From a virus, in the IMG/VR virus record IMGVR_UViG_3300003690_003627, positions 1 to 46,770 of that record: 46,770 nt of DNA; one strand, given 5' to 3'. Positions 17,526 through 25,647 of the stretch are shown one piece after another. The translations under genes and the position numbers were made by a program. Position 1 is the first letter of the stretch. Each line of letters begins with the position of its first letter. Under the pieces are notes generated by a model, which searched no databases, had not been told where the DNA came from, and saw nothing but the letters and a program-made list of their open reading frames with translations.

Positions 17526-18302
17526 TTATTTATCAGCAACCATCGCCTCAGCATATTCTGCTGGATACAGATTCTTCCAATAATCAAGCAGCCAAGCTTT
17601 AGATTTACCATCAAGATTAGCAATTTTCACGAAACGAGGCGAAGTCTTTTCAGCTTCCTTTGTTTCTGTCTTAGCAGAAGATGCCATGCAAGCTTTAGAA
17701 TCACAACCATTTGAGCAAAGCTTTTTACCACCCTTGCATTCACAATCATCAGGGCAAAGGCAATGCCCAGCCGTTTTAGTTTCATCAGAAGCTTCAGATG
17801 ATTTTTCCTGGTCTCCATCACCACCTTCAGGATCATTTATATGTTCCTTTTTGCCTTCCCATTCTGGCTGACCACTGGAATCAGCTTCGTCTTCTTCAGC
17901 TTCTTTTACTTCACCTTTAACTACAGATGCCTTATCTTGATCGCCATCACCTTCACAGTGTTTGCCAGCCTCTGGGTCGTTGTTATTTTCTTTCTTACCT
18001 TCCCATGTAGGCTGTTTGCTATCGTCAGCTTCATCTGGTTCTGAAGCATTGCCTGGACCTGTAGCTTCTTTTACTTCAATTTCTGCTGTAGCTTCAGTAT
18101 CTTCAGTTTCTTTATCTTCTTTATCTTCTTTTTTCTTGAACTGATGTTCTTTTAGAGCATCAGGAAGTTTCTTCTTTGCTTCCTTTGTTTCTACGGATGC
18201 CGTCTTGACTACAGCTTCTTCTTTCTTCGCATATGTGCGACTCACCCAATCCTCGAAGGATCCGGTGTTTCCCGTCTTAATCGAATTTGTGATCATCTTC
18301 AT
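17526..18302 (-). CDS. Acidic protein with internal duplication and Cys-rich cluster
   Basis: 258 residues with a perfect SD (AAGGAG, nine bases). It is very rich in Glu, Lys and Asp. A segment of about 45 residues is duplicated: DDSKQPTWEGKKENNNDPE...GDGDQDKASV and DSSGQPEWEGKKEHINDPE...GDGDQEKSSE. A Cys cluster follows (CLCPDDCECKGGKKLCSNGC), probably metal binding, then a helical tail. VKTASVETKE and VKIANLDG recall the KxA[SN] strings found in neighbouring proteins. Likely an internal or scaffold-like head protein; function unknown. Confidence 0.6.
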   Translation of the reverse strand: MKMITNSIKTGNTGSFEDWVSRTYAKKEEAVVKTASVETKEAKKKLPDALKEHQFKKKEDKEDKETEDTEATAEIEVKEATGPGNASEPDEADDSKQPTWEGKKENNNDPEAGKHCEGDGDQDKASVVKGEVKEAEEDEADSSGQPEWEGKKEHINDPEGGDGDQEKSSEASDETKTAGHCLCPDDCECKGGKKLCSNGCDSKACMASSAKTETKEAEKTSPRFVKIANLDGKSKAWLLDYWKNLYPAEYAEAMVADK

Positions 18303-18381
18303 AAATCAAATCTCCTTAATAGTAACATTCTAACTATATTATATTTATTTAAAGGATTTCCTTTAAATTCCTTTTTTTATT

Positions 18382-19869
18382 TTACGGAACAATTGTTTGT
18401 TGTGCTGGTTGTGGATTTATCATATTTTGAAGCGATTGAATAATACTATTAATCTCTCCTGTGTTCAATCTCCTGCGCTGATTGGCAGGAGCGGATGCCA
18501 AATAATTTTGCAAAATCGCAACAATACCTTCCAGTTGTTGTTGGGCTTCAGGTGAAATCGGTTGTTGTCCAGCATCAACCACACCATCAGGAGGACTATC
18601 ATCTACATCTGTTACATCATCCACTCCATCCTGATCAGCATCACCTCCCTGGCTTAAATCATCTCCTGTAGGTTGCTGTTGTATACCTGCCACAAGATTA
18701 ATTAAAGCATCTCTCATTGTTGACAGAACACTATAAGCCTGATCCCTTGCTGCATTCTTTTGATCTGGTGTTGCGCTAGGTTGATTATATGTATTTATAG
18801 CTGTATTAATTGCAGTATCGAATTGACCCAAATAACCTAATGCACCCTGCACCAAGGGAACAACCTGTGAATGACCAGCCTGTTCCGCTTGATTGGCTAG
18901 TTGAGCAAGTTCCATCCGTTCAGAATTCAATTTATCTCTAAAAGCAACTAACGCACCGCGAGAAGATGGTTGTTGAGGTTGTTGAGGCGCAGTAGGTGCA
19001 GATTGAGGAGGATAATTAGGATCAGGATTAACAGGATCTAATTGGGCTGTACGTTGTTGAGGTTGTACAGGATTAGCTATATTTTGACGCAATTTCTCCT
19101 GTAGGGCAGGATCTATAAATGGTGGAGTTTGCCCGGGAGCAGCTTCTTTTAACAACATCTCAAACTGAGAAGCTTTTGTGCTTCTTCGCAGTCTTAGTAA
19201 TTCATTAGCTCCATTAATAAGCTCTTTTAATTGTGCTACTATGCCTGCATACATATCAACACCTTTTGCTCTGTTCCACGCAGTAGGACCAATTCTCTCA
19301 TCAAGCCATTGCAATGGGCCAGCTTCTTTGATCATGTCGTAACATGTATCATAGACTTTTTGACCTAATTCTTTATCACCTTCTTTTTCCAAACTTTCAG
19401 CAATTTTCATCAACTTATTAAGATTTTCAATTGCTATTTCAGACTCACGAGTTTTAAATTCTTCTATAGTTCCATAAACAGCATTAGGAATAGACGTACC
19501 TGATTCAACTTTCTTACGAACTTCTACATTAAATTCTTTATCTAACTGAGCATCTTTCGTATGCTTTTGACTCTCAGCATATTTTTCCCATCCGCTATTA
19601 TTGTTATTAATTGACTCTAAATACTCATCCCAACAATCAGTCCACACTTCCTGTGCTGCTCGTTCAGGACTACTTACTCGTTTTTGTCTATAGCAATTAT
19701 CCCAACAACGTCTATTTCTGATTGCATAACCTTGACCGCCTTCATATTGGGCAGTTTTGATTTCCAACATAGATGCCATTGTATCTGTGACAACACGAGC
19801 AGACCTTTTAAAGCCTTTAGACTCCAATGAATCTCCAATCTTTTGAAGATCATGAAAAATTTTACTCAT
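18382..19869 (-). CDS. Hypothetical virion-region protein with Ca-binding-like loop
   Basis: 495 residues. The N-terminal half is helical (LQKIGDSLESKGFKRSARVV; LNKLMKIAESLEKEGDKEL) with four Cys around 55-85. The middle is a Pro/Gln-rich linker, and the C-terminal half is helical with an Asp-rich segment GGDADQDGVDDVTDVDDSPP, which resembles thrombospondin type 3 calcium-binding repeats. The start overlaps the end of the upstream gene by eight bases. No family assigned. Confidence 0.6.
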   Translation of the reverse strand: MSKIFHDLQKIGDSLESKGFKRSARVVTDTMASMLEIKTAQYEGGQGYAIRNRRCWDNCYRQKRVSSPERAAQEVWTDCWDEYLESINNNNSGWEKYAESQKHTKDAQLDKEFNVEVRKKVESGTSIPNAVYGTIEEFKTRESEIAIENLNKLMKIAESLEKEGDKELGQKVYDTCYDMIKEAGPLQWLDERIGPTAWNRAKGVDMYAGIVAQLKELINGANELLRLRRSTKASQFEMLLKEAAPGQTPPFIDPALQEKLRQNIANPVQPQQRTAQLDPVNPDPNYPPQSAPTAPQQPQQPSSRGALVAFRDKLNSERMELAQLANQAEQAGHSQVVPLVQGALGYLGQFDTAINTAINTYNQPSATPDQKNAARDQAYSVLSTMRDALINLVAGIQQQPTGDDLSQGGDADQDGVDDVTDVDDSPPDGVVDAGQQPISPEAQQQLEGIVAILQNYLASAPANQRRRLNTGEINSIIQSLQNMINPQPAQQTIVP

Positions 19870-20401
19870 GGTTAATTATCCTCTCACCACTTGAAACTAT
19901 AAATTTGTGTTCAAAGTCTTCACCTAGAAACACATGATATCTGATATTATCTATAATAAAAGCCCTTATATCCTCTACTGTTCGATCAAATGTCACTAAA
20001 ATCCTATTACCAGTTGTACGAGCATAAAATTGCCCATGTGGTTCTACTTCTCGTGAAATATCTCTACCTCTTTTAGTTGTATAGTGTATCCTCATTATTT
20101 CATTATTACGTTCTGCATAATTTAGAGCATCGCCTGTTGTTGCAAACTCAGGATACGCATCTTCAGGAGGATAAACTAATTCTGGCTCTTCGTATTCTTC
20201 TTCTGGCTCCAAAGTGCCTTCATCGTCGTAATCATCTTCTAACGCACCTTCTAAGTCTTCAGGTCTCAATACAGGCAAATCTGGCTGCATTGGAGTCAAA
20301 TCAGTTTCTTCTAATCGCCCTTCTTCTTCTGGATCATCAGGATTATAAAATCGTTGTGATATTACAATTCTTGCATGTTTCAACGTCACTATCTTTTCCA
20401 T
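19862..20401 (-). CDS. Hypothetical acidic protein
   Basis: 179 residues; ATG at 20401 without a clear SD. An acidic, Pro-rich middle (LEGALEDDYDDEGTLEPEEE) precedes a folded C-terminal part (about 95-179) with strands such as NEIMRIHYTTKRGRDISREV and RNILVTF-like repeats. The C-terminal part could be a small WYL-like beta barrel, but this is weak. Overlaps the next gene. Confidence 0.55.
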   Translation of the reverse strand: MEKIVTLKHARIVISQRFYNPDDPEEEGRLEETDLTPMQPDLPVLRPEDLEGALEDDYDDEGTLEPEEEYEEPELVYPPEDAYPEFATTGDALNYAERNNEIMRIHYTTKRGRDISREVEPHGQFYARTTGNRILVTFDRTVEDIRAFIIDNIRYHVFLGEDFEHKFIVSSGERIINHE

Positions 20402-20435
20402 TATTTAATGTTAGAAAAAATATATTAAAAACCCT

Positions 20436-20918
20436 TTAACTAAATACATAATTATTGCCATTTCTAGCACGTTCTAATGATTTGTCTAATTCTGCGAATG
20501 TATCTTTAACTGAACGTGGACTAAGCGGCTCTTCTTTTTCTGTTATTTTTTCTTTTTCTGTTATTTTTTCTTCTTCAGCTTCTTTTTCTTCTTCTTCAAG
20601 CTCTTCTATAAAAAGCTCATAGAACATATCTACAATTTTTAGCATTGCGCCAAATTGTTTAATACCTAAATCTAGATTTTGTTTATATGATTTGAGAACA
20701 GTCAAGATTTCATCTTGATTAGCAATAAGTTTCTTTATATGCTCAGGAACTAATTCGGGATGTGTTTTCTTCTTAGCAACAGTCTTCTTAGCAGTAGTCT
20801 TCTTCTTTGCGAGTTTAACTTCATCCAATGGCTCATTTTTAACATTTTTAACATTTTTTGATGTTGCGACTGGAGTTTGTTTCTTAGGCTGTTTAACTTT
20901 TTTCTTGGTTGTTGGCAT
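20436..20918 (-). CDS. Histone-H1-like basic N-terminus plus coiled coil
   Basis: 160 residues with SD AAGGA nine bases upstream. The N-terminal 50 residues are Lys/Ala/Thr rich (AKKKTTAKKTVAKKK), as in bacterial histone-H1-like proteins, and should bind DNA without base specificity. A predicted coiled coil follows (IKKLIANQDEILTVLKSY; MFYELFIEELEEEEKE) and then a tandem ITEKEKITEKEE. A role in DNA condensation in the head or as a capsid-internal protein is inference. Confidence 0.55.
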   Translation of the reverse strand: MPTTKKKVKQPKKQTPVATSKNVKNVKNEPLDEVKLAKKKTTAKKTVAKKKTHPELVPEHIKKLIANQDEILTVLKSYKQNLDLGIKQFGAMLKIVDMFYELFIEELEEEEKEAEEEKITEKEKITEKEEPLSPRSVKDTFAELDKSLERARNGNNYVFS

Positions 20919-20954
20919 TTATAATCATCCTTTGTTGAATCAATACGCAATATA

Positions 20955-21326
20955 CTAATCGTCACTTTCTCGATGGAATGTAACTACTCCAATTTTATCA
21001 TTCAACTTATTTATTTCTATTTTGTGTCCAACTTTAATATTATTTTGATGAAAATAACCAATATTTGTTTCTATAGCTATAGAGCAAAGATTTTCGCTAG
21101 ATACGCTTTTAACATTATGAGGAGTAATATGAGCTATTTTTGATATTCTGTGATTATCATCAATAAATGCAATATCTAACGGAATATAGGTATTTCTACC
21201 CCAAAAACTTAACTTTTGAGAACGAGAAAAGACAAAAAGCATACCATTGTCAAAAGACAACTGCTTTCTAAACATAAGACCTTTTTCGTGTGCATGGGGA
21301 GTAGCTGCTATTTCTACTTTAAGCAT
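20955..21326 (-). CDS. DUF192 family protein
   Basis: 123 residues from the ATG at 21326 (TGATG overlap with the upstream stop, GAGG SD). It matches the DUF192 pattern: EIAATPHAHEKGLMFRKQL, GMLFVFSRSQKLSFWGRNT, PLDIAFID and a C-terminal IETNIGYFHQNNIKVGHKI. Family members are about 120-150 residues, often secreted in bacteria; here there is no signal peptide. Function of the family is unknown. It sits in a virion-gene run, so it could be a phage structural adaptation. Confidence 0.85.
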   Translation of the reverse strand: MLKVEIAATPHAHEKGLMFRKQLSFDNGMLFVFSRSQKLSFWGRNTYIPLDIAFIDDNHRISKIAHITPHNVKSVSSENLCSIAIETNIGYFHQNNIKVGHKIEINKLNDKIGVVTFHRESDD

Positions 21327-21712
21327 CAATAGACCTCGTGATCAAACCCTTGATATTCTAATTCTTGTTTAAATTCGTTCATTTCAGTGGGCGGCACATT
21401 AAATTCTACCCATCCTTCAAAATTATTTGTTTCTACCTGTTCTATATCTGAAGATACATATTCATCTGCAAACCAATCTTCTATTGTTGATACTTTATAT
21501 TCACTAACAGGGGTGATAACCTCTTCATTTACTGCTTGAGGAAGCATTCGATTGAATCCCAACGATTCGTCATAAGCATAAGCAAATACTAATCTACTGC
21601 CTCTGAGTTTAACCATTTCTTGTTTAACCACATCATACCACAGCAATTCTCTATCTGTTTTTGATTTTTTCTGCGTTTGGAGTTTAGGAGCATATACAAA
21701 AACAAGTGGCAT
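21326..21712 (-). CDS. Hypothetical protein
   Basis: 128 residues, ATG at 21712 with AGGA seven bases upstream. It begins with a strand-rich part (MPLVFVYAPKLQTQKKSKTD; GSRLVFAYAYDESLGF) and ends acidic. Not recognised. The upstream gene stops with TAG only nine bases before and in the same frame, so amber readthrough would fuse the two. Confidence 0.6.
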   Translation of the reverse strand: MPLVFVYAPKLQTQKKSKTDRELLWYDVVKQEMVKLRGSRLVFAYAYDESLGFNRMLPQAVNEEVITPVSEYKVSTIEDWFADEYVSSDIEQVETNNFEGWVEFNVPPTEMNEFKQELEYQGFDHEVY

Positions 21713-21721
21713 TTTACAATC

Positions 21722-22165
21722 CTATTTTAAAAACTGATCCCACCACATAGTTTCATGCTGTTGGTTTGCAACACGAATAGATCTATTATGTGCTGTTCTA
21801 ACTGAAGGTTCTTTCGTCGTTGCTAACGCTTTATTATAATCAACAGGATTGTCTTCAAAGATAGAATCATTATCTCCCAAGATCATAACTCTTATAACTT
21901 CTTCCCCTTTACTTGTGATTTCAATCTTATTGCCTATTGATTTAACCAAACCAGCTTTTTCCATAGCACTAACATCTTCTGTAGACATTGTGACAGGTTT
22001 CTGAAATAACCCTGTACTAATCTTATTTTCTTCATTTCTCCAGACATTAAACAATTTCTTAGCAGTTTTAGGGTCTATACTATTTTTCGATTGAATATTA
22101 TTAATTATATCTGGTACTAGAACAACAAGATAATCAAAAACAGATTGAGAATTTTTATATATCAT
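21722..22165 (-). CDS. Hypothetical protein ending in in-frame TAG before next gene
   Basis: 147 residues, SD AAGGG five bases before ATG. It has a helical N-terminus (DYLVVLVPDIINNIQ) and a winged-helix-like segment (MEKAGLVKSIGNKIEITSKG EEVIRV), which may be a small DNA- or protein-binding fold; not recognised with certainty. It stops at TAG (21722-21724). The following codons GAT TGT AAA lead in frame into the next ATG. Confidence 0.6.
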   Translation of the reverse strand: MIYKNSQSVFDYLVVLVPDIINNIQSKNSIDPKTAKKLFNVWRNEENKISTGLFQKPVTMSTEDVSAMEKAGLVKSIGNKIEITSKGEEVIRVMILGDNDSIFEDNPVDYNKALATTKEPSVRTAHNRSIRVANQQHETMWWDQFLK

Positions 22166-22166
22166 A

Positions 22167-22949
22167 TTAACCCTTACTCAAAGCATATCGTTCATAGTAT
22201 GGTTCTTCATCTTTGCGATCATACCAGCTATAAGGTTCATTTCTTAGTTCACGCCAATAAAATCCCTCACCAACTCCATCCGAATTATTATAATTTTCGA
22301 GTCCCATCCTATATCTAGAAAGATTTCTAATATCTTTCATTCTTCCTCTTAAATTTTCATCTTCATCTTGCCAAGGCCAAACTCTTTCAAGCATTGGCAA
22401 ATCAAGATTTGACCAAGGGCCAGATATGCCCCTCGCCGTTTTTATCTCATAGGAATTTGTATATAGCTCTCCACCAGCCGCGAATCGCAACAAATCTATT
22501 AGATATACACACTTATTAAGTTCTCTGTGCAACCACGCTATACCAATTTGAAAATTAGGCAATAAATTAATTTGTTCACTGCCAAATTCTGTAATATCCT
22601 TAGCAAGATTGCAATGAATAACTTTTTTTAAAGAAGTATCATCAAGATCATCAAAGATATCAAGCAATTTCGCTAAATCTTTAAGAGCATGAGCAAAAAG
22701 TTCACTAGATCGTGCATCAACAGAAGCATTAGGCATAGGAGTATCTTCCATTAACAGAGATACAGATTCTCTCCACAAGAAACAAAAAGTTTTTCTTTTT
22801 TTATCTATTTGTTTTTTTAGTTCTTTGATTTGCCCAGCGACATCTTTAGTTTGCAAATTCCCATTAGAGTTATAGCTTTGACATTTCTCCCCGTCGAAGT
22901 GAATGCCATAAAAAGCCAATTCTTTTTTTACAAGTTGCCAACTATCCAT
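22167..22949 (-). CDS. Hypothetical protein
   Basis: 260 residues, ATG at 22949 with GGGAAG upstream. Mostly helical (VAGQIKELKKQIDKKRKTF; LFAHALKDLAKLLDIFDDL) with an aromatic C-terminus (YFYWRELRNEPYSWYD-like). No domain recognised. It has no membrane segment; part of the virion-region operon. Confidence 0.55.
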   Translation of the reverse strand: MDSWQLVKKELAFYGIHFDGEKCQSYNSNGNLQTKDVAGQIKELKKQIDKKRKTFCFLWRESVSLLMEDTPMPNASVDARSSELFAHALKDLAKLLDIFDDLDDTSLKKVIHCNLAKDITEFGSEQINLLPNFQIGIAWLHRELNKCVYLIDLLRFAAGGELYTNSYEIKTARGISGPWSNLDLPMLERVWPWQDEDENLRGRMKDIRNLSRYRMGLENYNNSDGVGEGFYWRELRNEPYSWYDRKDEEPYYERYALSKG

Positions 22950-22976
22950 TTCTTCCCATCCAGCAAGGCAATAATA

Positions 22977-23828
22977 TTATTCTAATTCCAAATCAACAAT
23001 ATCATTCATTTTAGCTTTTAGTTTAGGATGAGCACTTACTCGTTCTACCAATTGCTCATGATCCACAAAATCAACTTCATTTGGTAGATTATCCGCATCA
23101 ACAAACGCATTATCAACACCATCAGCAGTAGGCTTAGGTCTCTTGCGCCCTACTGGTTTTAATGTTTTAGTTTTAGATTTACTTTTTTTAGATGTTTTCT
23201 TCTTTTTTCTTTTACGCCTAGTTTTCTTATCAGGCTCATCTTCTTTTGTAAAATCTACCTCACCTGTCTTCACATCCAGGTCGTCTGATCCTTTAATTTG
23301 TTTAACATGTTCCTTTTGAGCTTCTTTCACCATTGTGCTTGGCACAACTTCTTCTGCATGTGCATCCCACGATCTCACAGTCGTTGTAGGTTCTTCTGGC
23401 CTCTGAAGTTGATTGTCATTTTCCACAGGTTGTGATCTCATCTTCTTTTTTGGCGGATTTAATGCAGGTGGTTGTGACTCTACTTCAGGTGCTTCTACTG
23501 CAAGCAAACTCATATCAATTGCTCGTTGAATATTAGGAAGATCAATTTGACTCTGTTTCAGGAATTTCATATCTCCTTTTTCAAAGTCAATATCTCCTAT
23601 CACTAAGCGAGATTTACCAATATTCGTCACTTTGAACTCTGGCATAAGAATACCAGTTTGCACCAATTTATCAATAAATGAAATCCATCCTTTCTTAATT
23701 GCCATCTGTATATCATGATTATAAATTTCATCTTCTTTTACTGATGCAACAGCATTTGCTGTCATCGGGTGCCCTACAGAAGGAAGACTCAATTCTCCCT
23801 TAAAATCCTTAGCAACTTGAAACCTCAT
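22977..23828 (-). CDS. Hypothetical protein with Lys-rich low-complexity region
   Basis: 283 residues, SD AAGGA with ATG at 23828. A folded N-terminal part (about 1-110) includes IQMAIKKGWISFIDKLVQTG and a TNIGKSRLVIGDIDF strand pair. A Pro/Gln-rich linker follows, then a strongly basic stretch (KKTRRKRKKKKTSKKSKSKT) and an acidic C-terminal helix. The basic block could contact DNA or serve as a tether. Not recognised. Confidence 0.55.
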   Translation of the reverse strand: MRFQVAKDFKGELSLPSVGHPMTANAVASVKEDEIYNHDIQMAIKKGWISFIDKLVQTGILMPEFKVTNIGKSRLVIGDIDFEKGDMKFLKQSQIDLPNIQRAIDMSLLAVEAPEVESQPPALNPPKKKMRSQPVENDNQLQRPEEPTTTVRSWDAHAEEVVPSTMVKEAQKEHVKQIKGSDDLDVKTGEVDFTKEDEPDKKTRRKRKKKKTSKKSKSKTKTLKPVGRKRPKPTADGVDNAFVDADNLPNEVDFVDHEQLVERVSAHPKLKAKMNDIVDLELE

Positions 23829-23830
23829 AA

Positions 23831-24445
23831 TTATATCCTTTCTTGTCTGAGCATCTCATCAAATACATCATCGGTTAATCTGTTAAAAGATCTTCGATTA
23901 CGAGCATGATCTGTTTGCATATTATGAGGACCAATAGGATCATCTGGTTTATGTATATCGATATGGCCCAACGGATCATCTGGATCAGTAAACCTTGTAT
24001 CACTGGCATCATAATGCTGGACGCCATCTTCTGTTCTTCTTCCAGATGGATATTCTCCGTCGAAAGCATTAGTGTTTTCCATATCATCAATATCTTTTTC
24101 TGCTTGTTGCCTATATTCATCCCCATACATGCTGATATCACCTTTGACTCGTGGATCATCTTTGCTTCTAACTGTTGTACCAAGACCAGCACCAGGCTCA
24201 CCCGCAGCATCTTCATTCCCCGGCATAGTTAGTTTATTACCTTGGCCATCGCCAGGTTTACTTCTACGGCGATATGGATTATAATTAGGACTAAAGTTGT
24301 CCATGTTAAATGTATCAGGCGTACCTGAGAAACTTCTAGCCACTACAAACAAATGGTTGCCACATGAGCAACCTTCGTCAATATCTGCAAATTGTGTTAT
24401 CTTGTTGCATTCTTTACAAACGAATGCAAATTTATTGAGTGGCAT
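23831..24445 (-). CDS. Hypothetical protein with N-terminal zinc ribbon
   Basis: 204 residues, SD AGGGA seven bases before ATG. Residues 8-30 hold CKECNKITQFADIDEGCSCG, a two-pair zinc ribbon. The rest is hydrophilic and Gly/Asp rich (GEPGAGLGTTVRSKDD; DDPLGHIDIHKPDDPIGPHN), likely disordered. No known function; virion-region location. Confidence 0.6.
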   Translation of the reverse strand: MPLNKFAFVCKECNKITQFADIDEGCSCGNHLFVVARSFSGTPDTFNMDNFSPNYNPYRRRSKPGDGQGNKLTMPGNEDAAGEPGAGLGTTVRSKDDPRVKGDISMYGDEYRQQAEKDIDDMENTNAFDGEYPSGRRTEDGVQHYDASDTRFTDPDDPLGHIDIHKPDDPIGPHNMQTDHARNRRSFNRLTDDVFDEMLRQERI

Positions 24446-24664
24446 TTATATTTCCCTGTCTAAAGTTAACGGATTCTCATGTGTAGAATATGCCACCTTT
24501 CCAGCATCACCGCCAACCTGTTCTGCGATCTCTATTAACATTTGTTCTGCTGTTATTCGGTCAGCTTCCAGGTTTTCTGTCCAATCGACAGACAAATCAA
24601 CATAGATACTTCCTCTGAATTCCCTTTTATGCTGAGCATATTTCTTTGTAGATATTCTCTGCAA
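24446..24664 (-). CDS. Small hypothetical protein
   Basis: 72 residues if started at the TTG at 24664, nine bases after GGAG; a longer form from a TTG at 24727 would run deep into the upstream gene and lacks a good SD. Visible segments: REFRGSIYVDLSVDWTENLE and a helix ADRITAEQMLIEIAEQVGG. Alternating beta and helix suggest a compact fold. Not recognised. Confidence 0.5.
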   Translation of the reverse strand: MQRISTKKYAQHKREFRGSIYVDLSVDWTENLEADRITAEQMLIEIAEQVGGDAGKVAYSTHENPLTLDREI

Positions 24665-24665
24665 T

Positions 24666-25559
24666 TTAAACTTCTCCAACAAGCACAGAATCCGGATAAG
24701 ATTTTTGTGCCAAAGCCATGGTATCAAAATATTCTAACTCTTTGTCATTACATTTATAACTACCATCATCATTTTTAGACAAAGAGCGCTCCCACACATT
24801 AACTCCATGATCACCTGCTAATGCAAGCTGTTGCTTACTTTTACCATCTAAAAAAGCAAGTAAACGAGCCTTAGAGGAATTAATATCATTTAATTGTTTT
24901 GTTTCTTCGCCGTTTAGTTCTCTGTCGTCGATACTAGCGTTTGCGTATAATTGAAAAAGCATAGCATCAGCATCTTTAAGAGAAGCCGTCACCATTTCAT
25001 AAATTTTATCTTCTTTTTTCAAAGTTTTTTCATCTTCTTGCATTTTCTCATTAATAGGCATTGTATTATCAAGATTTTTAAATCTATCTGGGTGATTCTG
25101 CAATTGGCTCTTATGTTTATTAACTGGCACAGTGGTTTTCATACCATCACTAATCTGCACACCGACATATTTATCCCAAAACAATGTATCTGTGTCTTGA
25201 GCAGATTCAAGTTTACGCACAACATTATAATGTTTCTGATCATGAGCCTCAGCAACTTGTTGAACAGTCAATAATTTAGAGCTATAAGCTTTATCTGTTC
25301 TTCGCAGATTATAAACTTGTTTATTCTTATCCATCTTTGCTTCCAACGTACCTGGATGGTCCTCTCCCACTTGAACCGCTTCTAGCTGCTTTTCCCATGG
25401 CACATTCGTATCCTTAGCCCTATGTTCTTCTTGTTGTAAGAGCCAATCTGTGGTCCCTGGCTTGTCAGGTGTAAAATTATGCGGCTCTGTTTTTTCTACA
25501 AGCATTTGATCATAATGCTTTGCTTCGTTTTTTGCTGTTTTCTTTAAGTTAAATCCCAT
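24666..25559 (-). CDS. Hypothetical virion-region protein starting MGFNLKKTA
   Basis: 297 residues from the ATG at 25559, with GGAG six bases upstream; this is preferred over a TTG four codons earlier. It starts MGFNLKKTAKNEAKHYDQ, carrying the FNLxKxA signature shared with other proteins in this region. The rest is helical and charged, with no membrane segment. It is the first gene after the terminase, so a head-completion or internal head role is plausible; not recognised. Confidence 0.6.
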   Translation of the reverse strand: MGFNLKKTAKNEAKHYDQMLVEKTEPHNFTPDKPGTTDWLLQQEEHRAKDTNVPWEKQLEAVQVGEDHPGTLEAKMDKNKQVYNLRRTDKAYSSKLLTVQQVAEAHDQKHYNVVRKLESAQDTDTLFWDKYVGVQISDGMKTTVPVNKHKSQLQNHPDRFKNLDNTMPINEKMQEDEKTLKKEDKIYEMVTASLKDADAMLFQLYANASIDDRELNGEETKQLNDINSSKARLLAFLDGKSKQQLALAGDHGVNVWERSLSKNDDGSYKCNDKELEYFDTMALAQKSYPDSVLVGEV

Positions 25560-25647
25560 AATTGTCTCCAAATATTCTATTCATTTTAGTTCAATATTTT
25601 TTACTTTCATCCTTTTAATGAGGAATGAGAATTTGTTGCGATCTTCT

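Noticed and set aside
1871-18144. Plus-strand open frames of 60-160 codons across the head module
   Set aside because: They lie antisense to clear minus-strand genes with SDs, have biased composition from repeats, and lack SDs.
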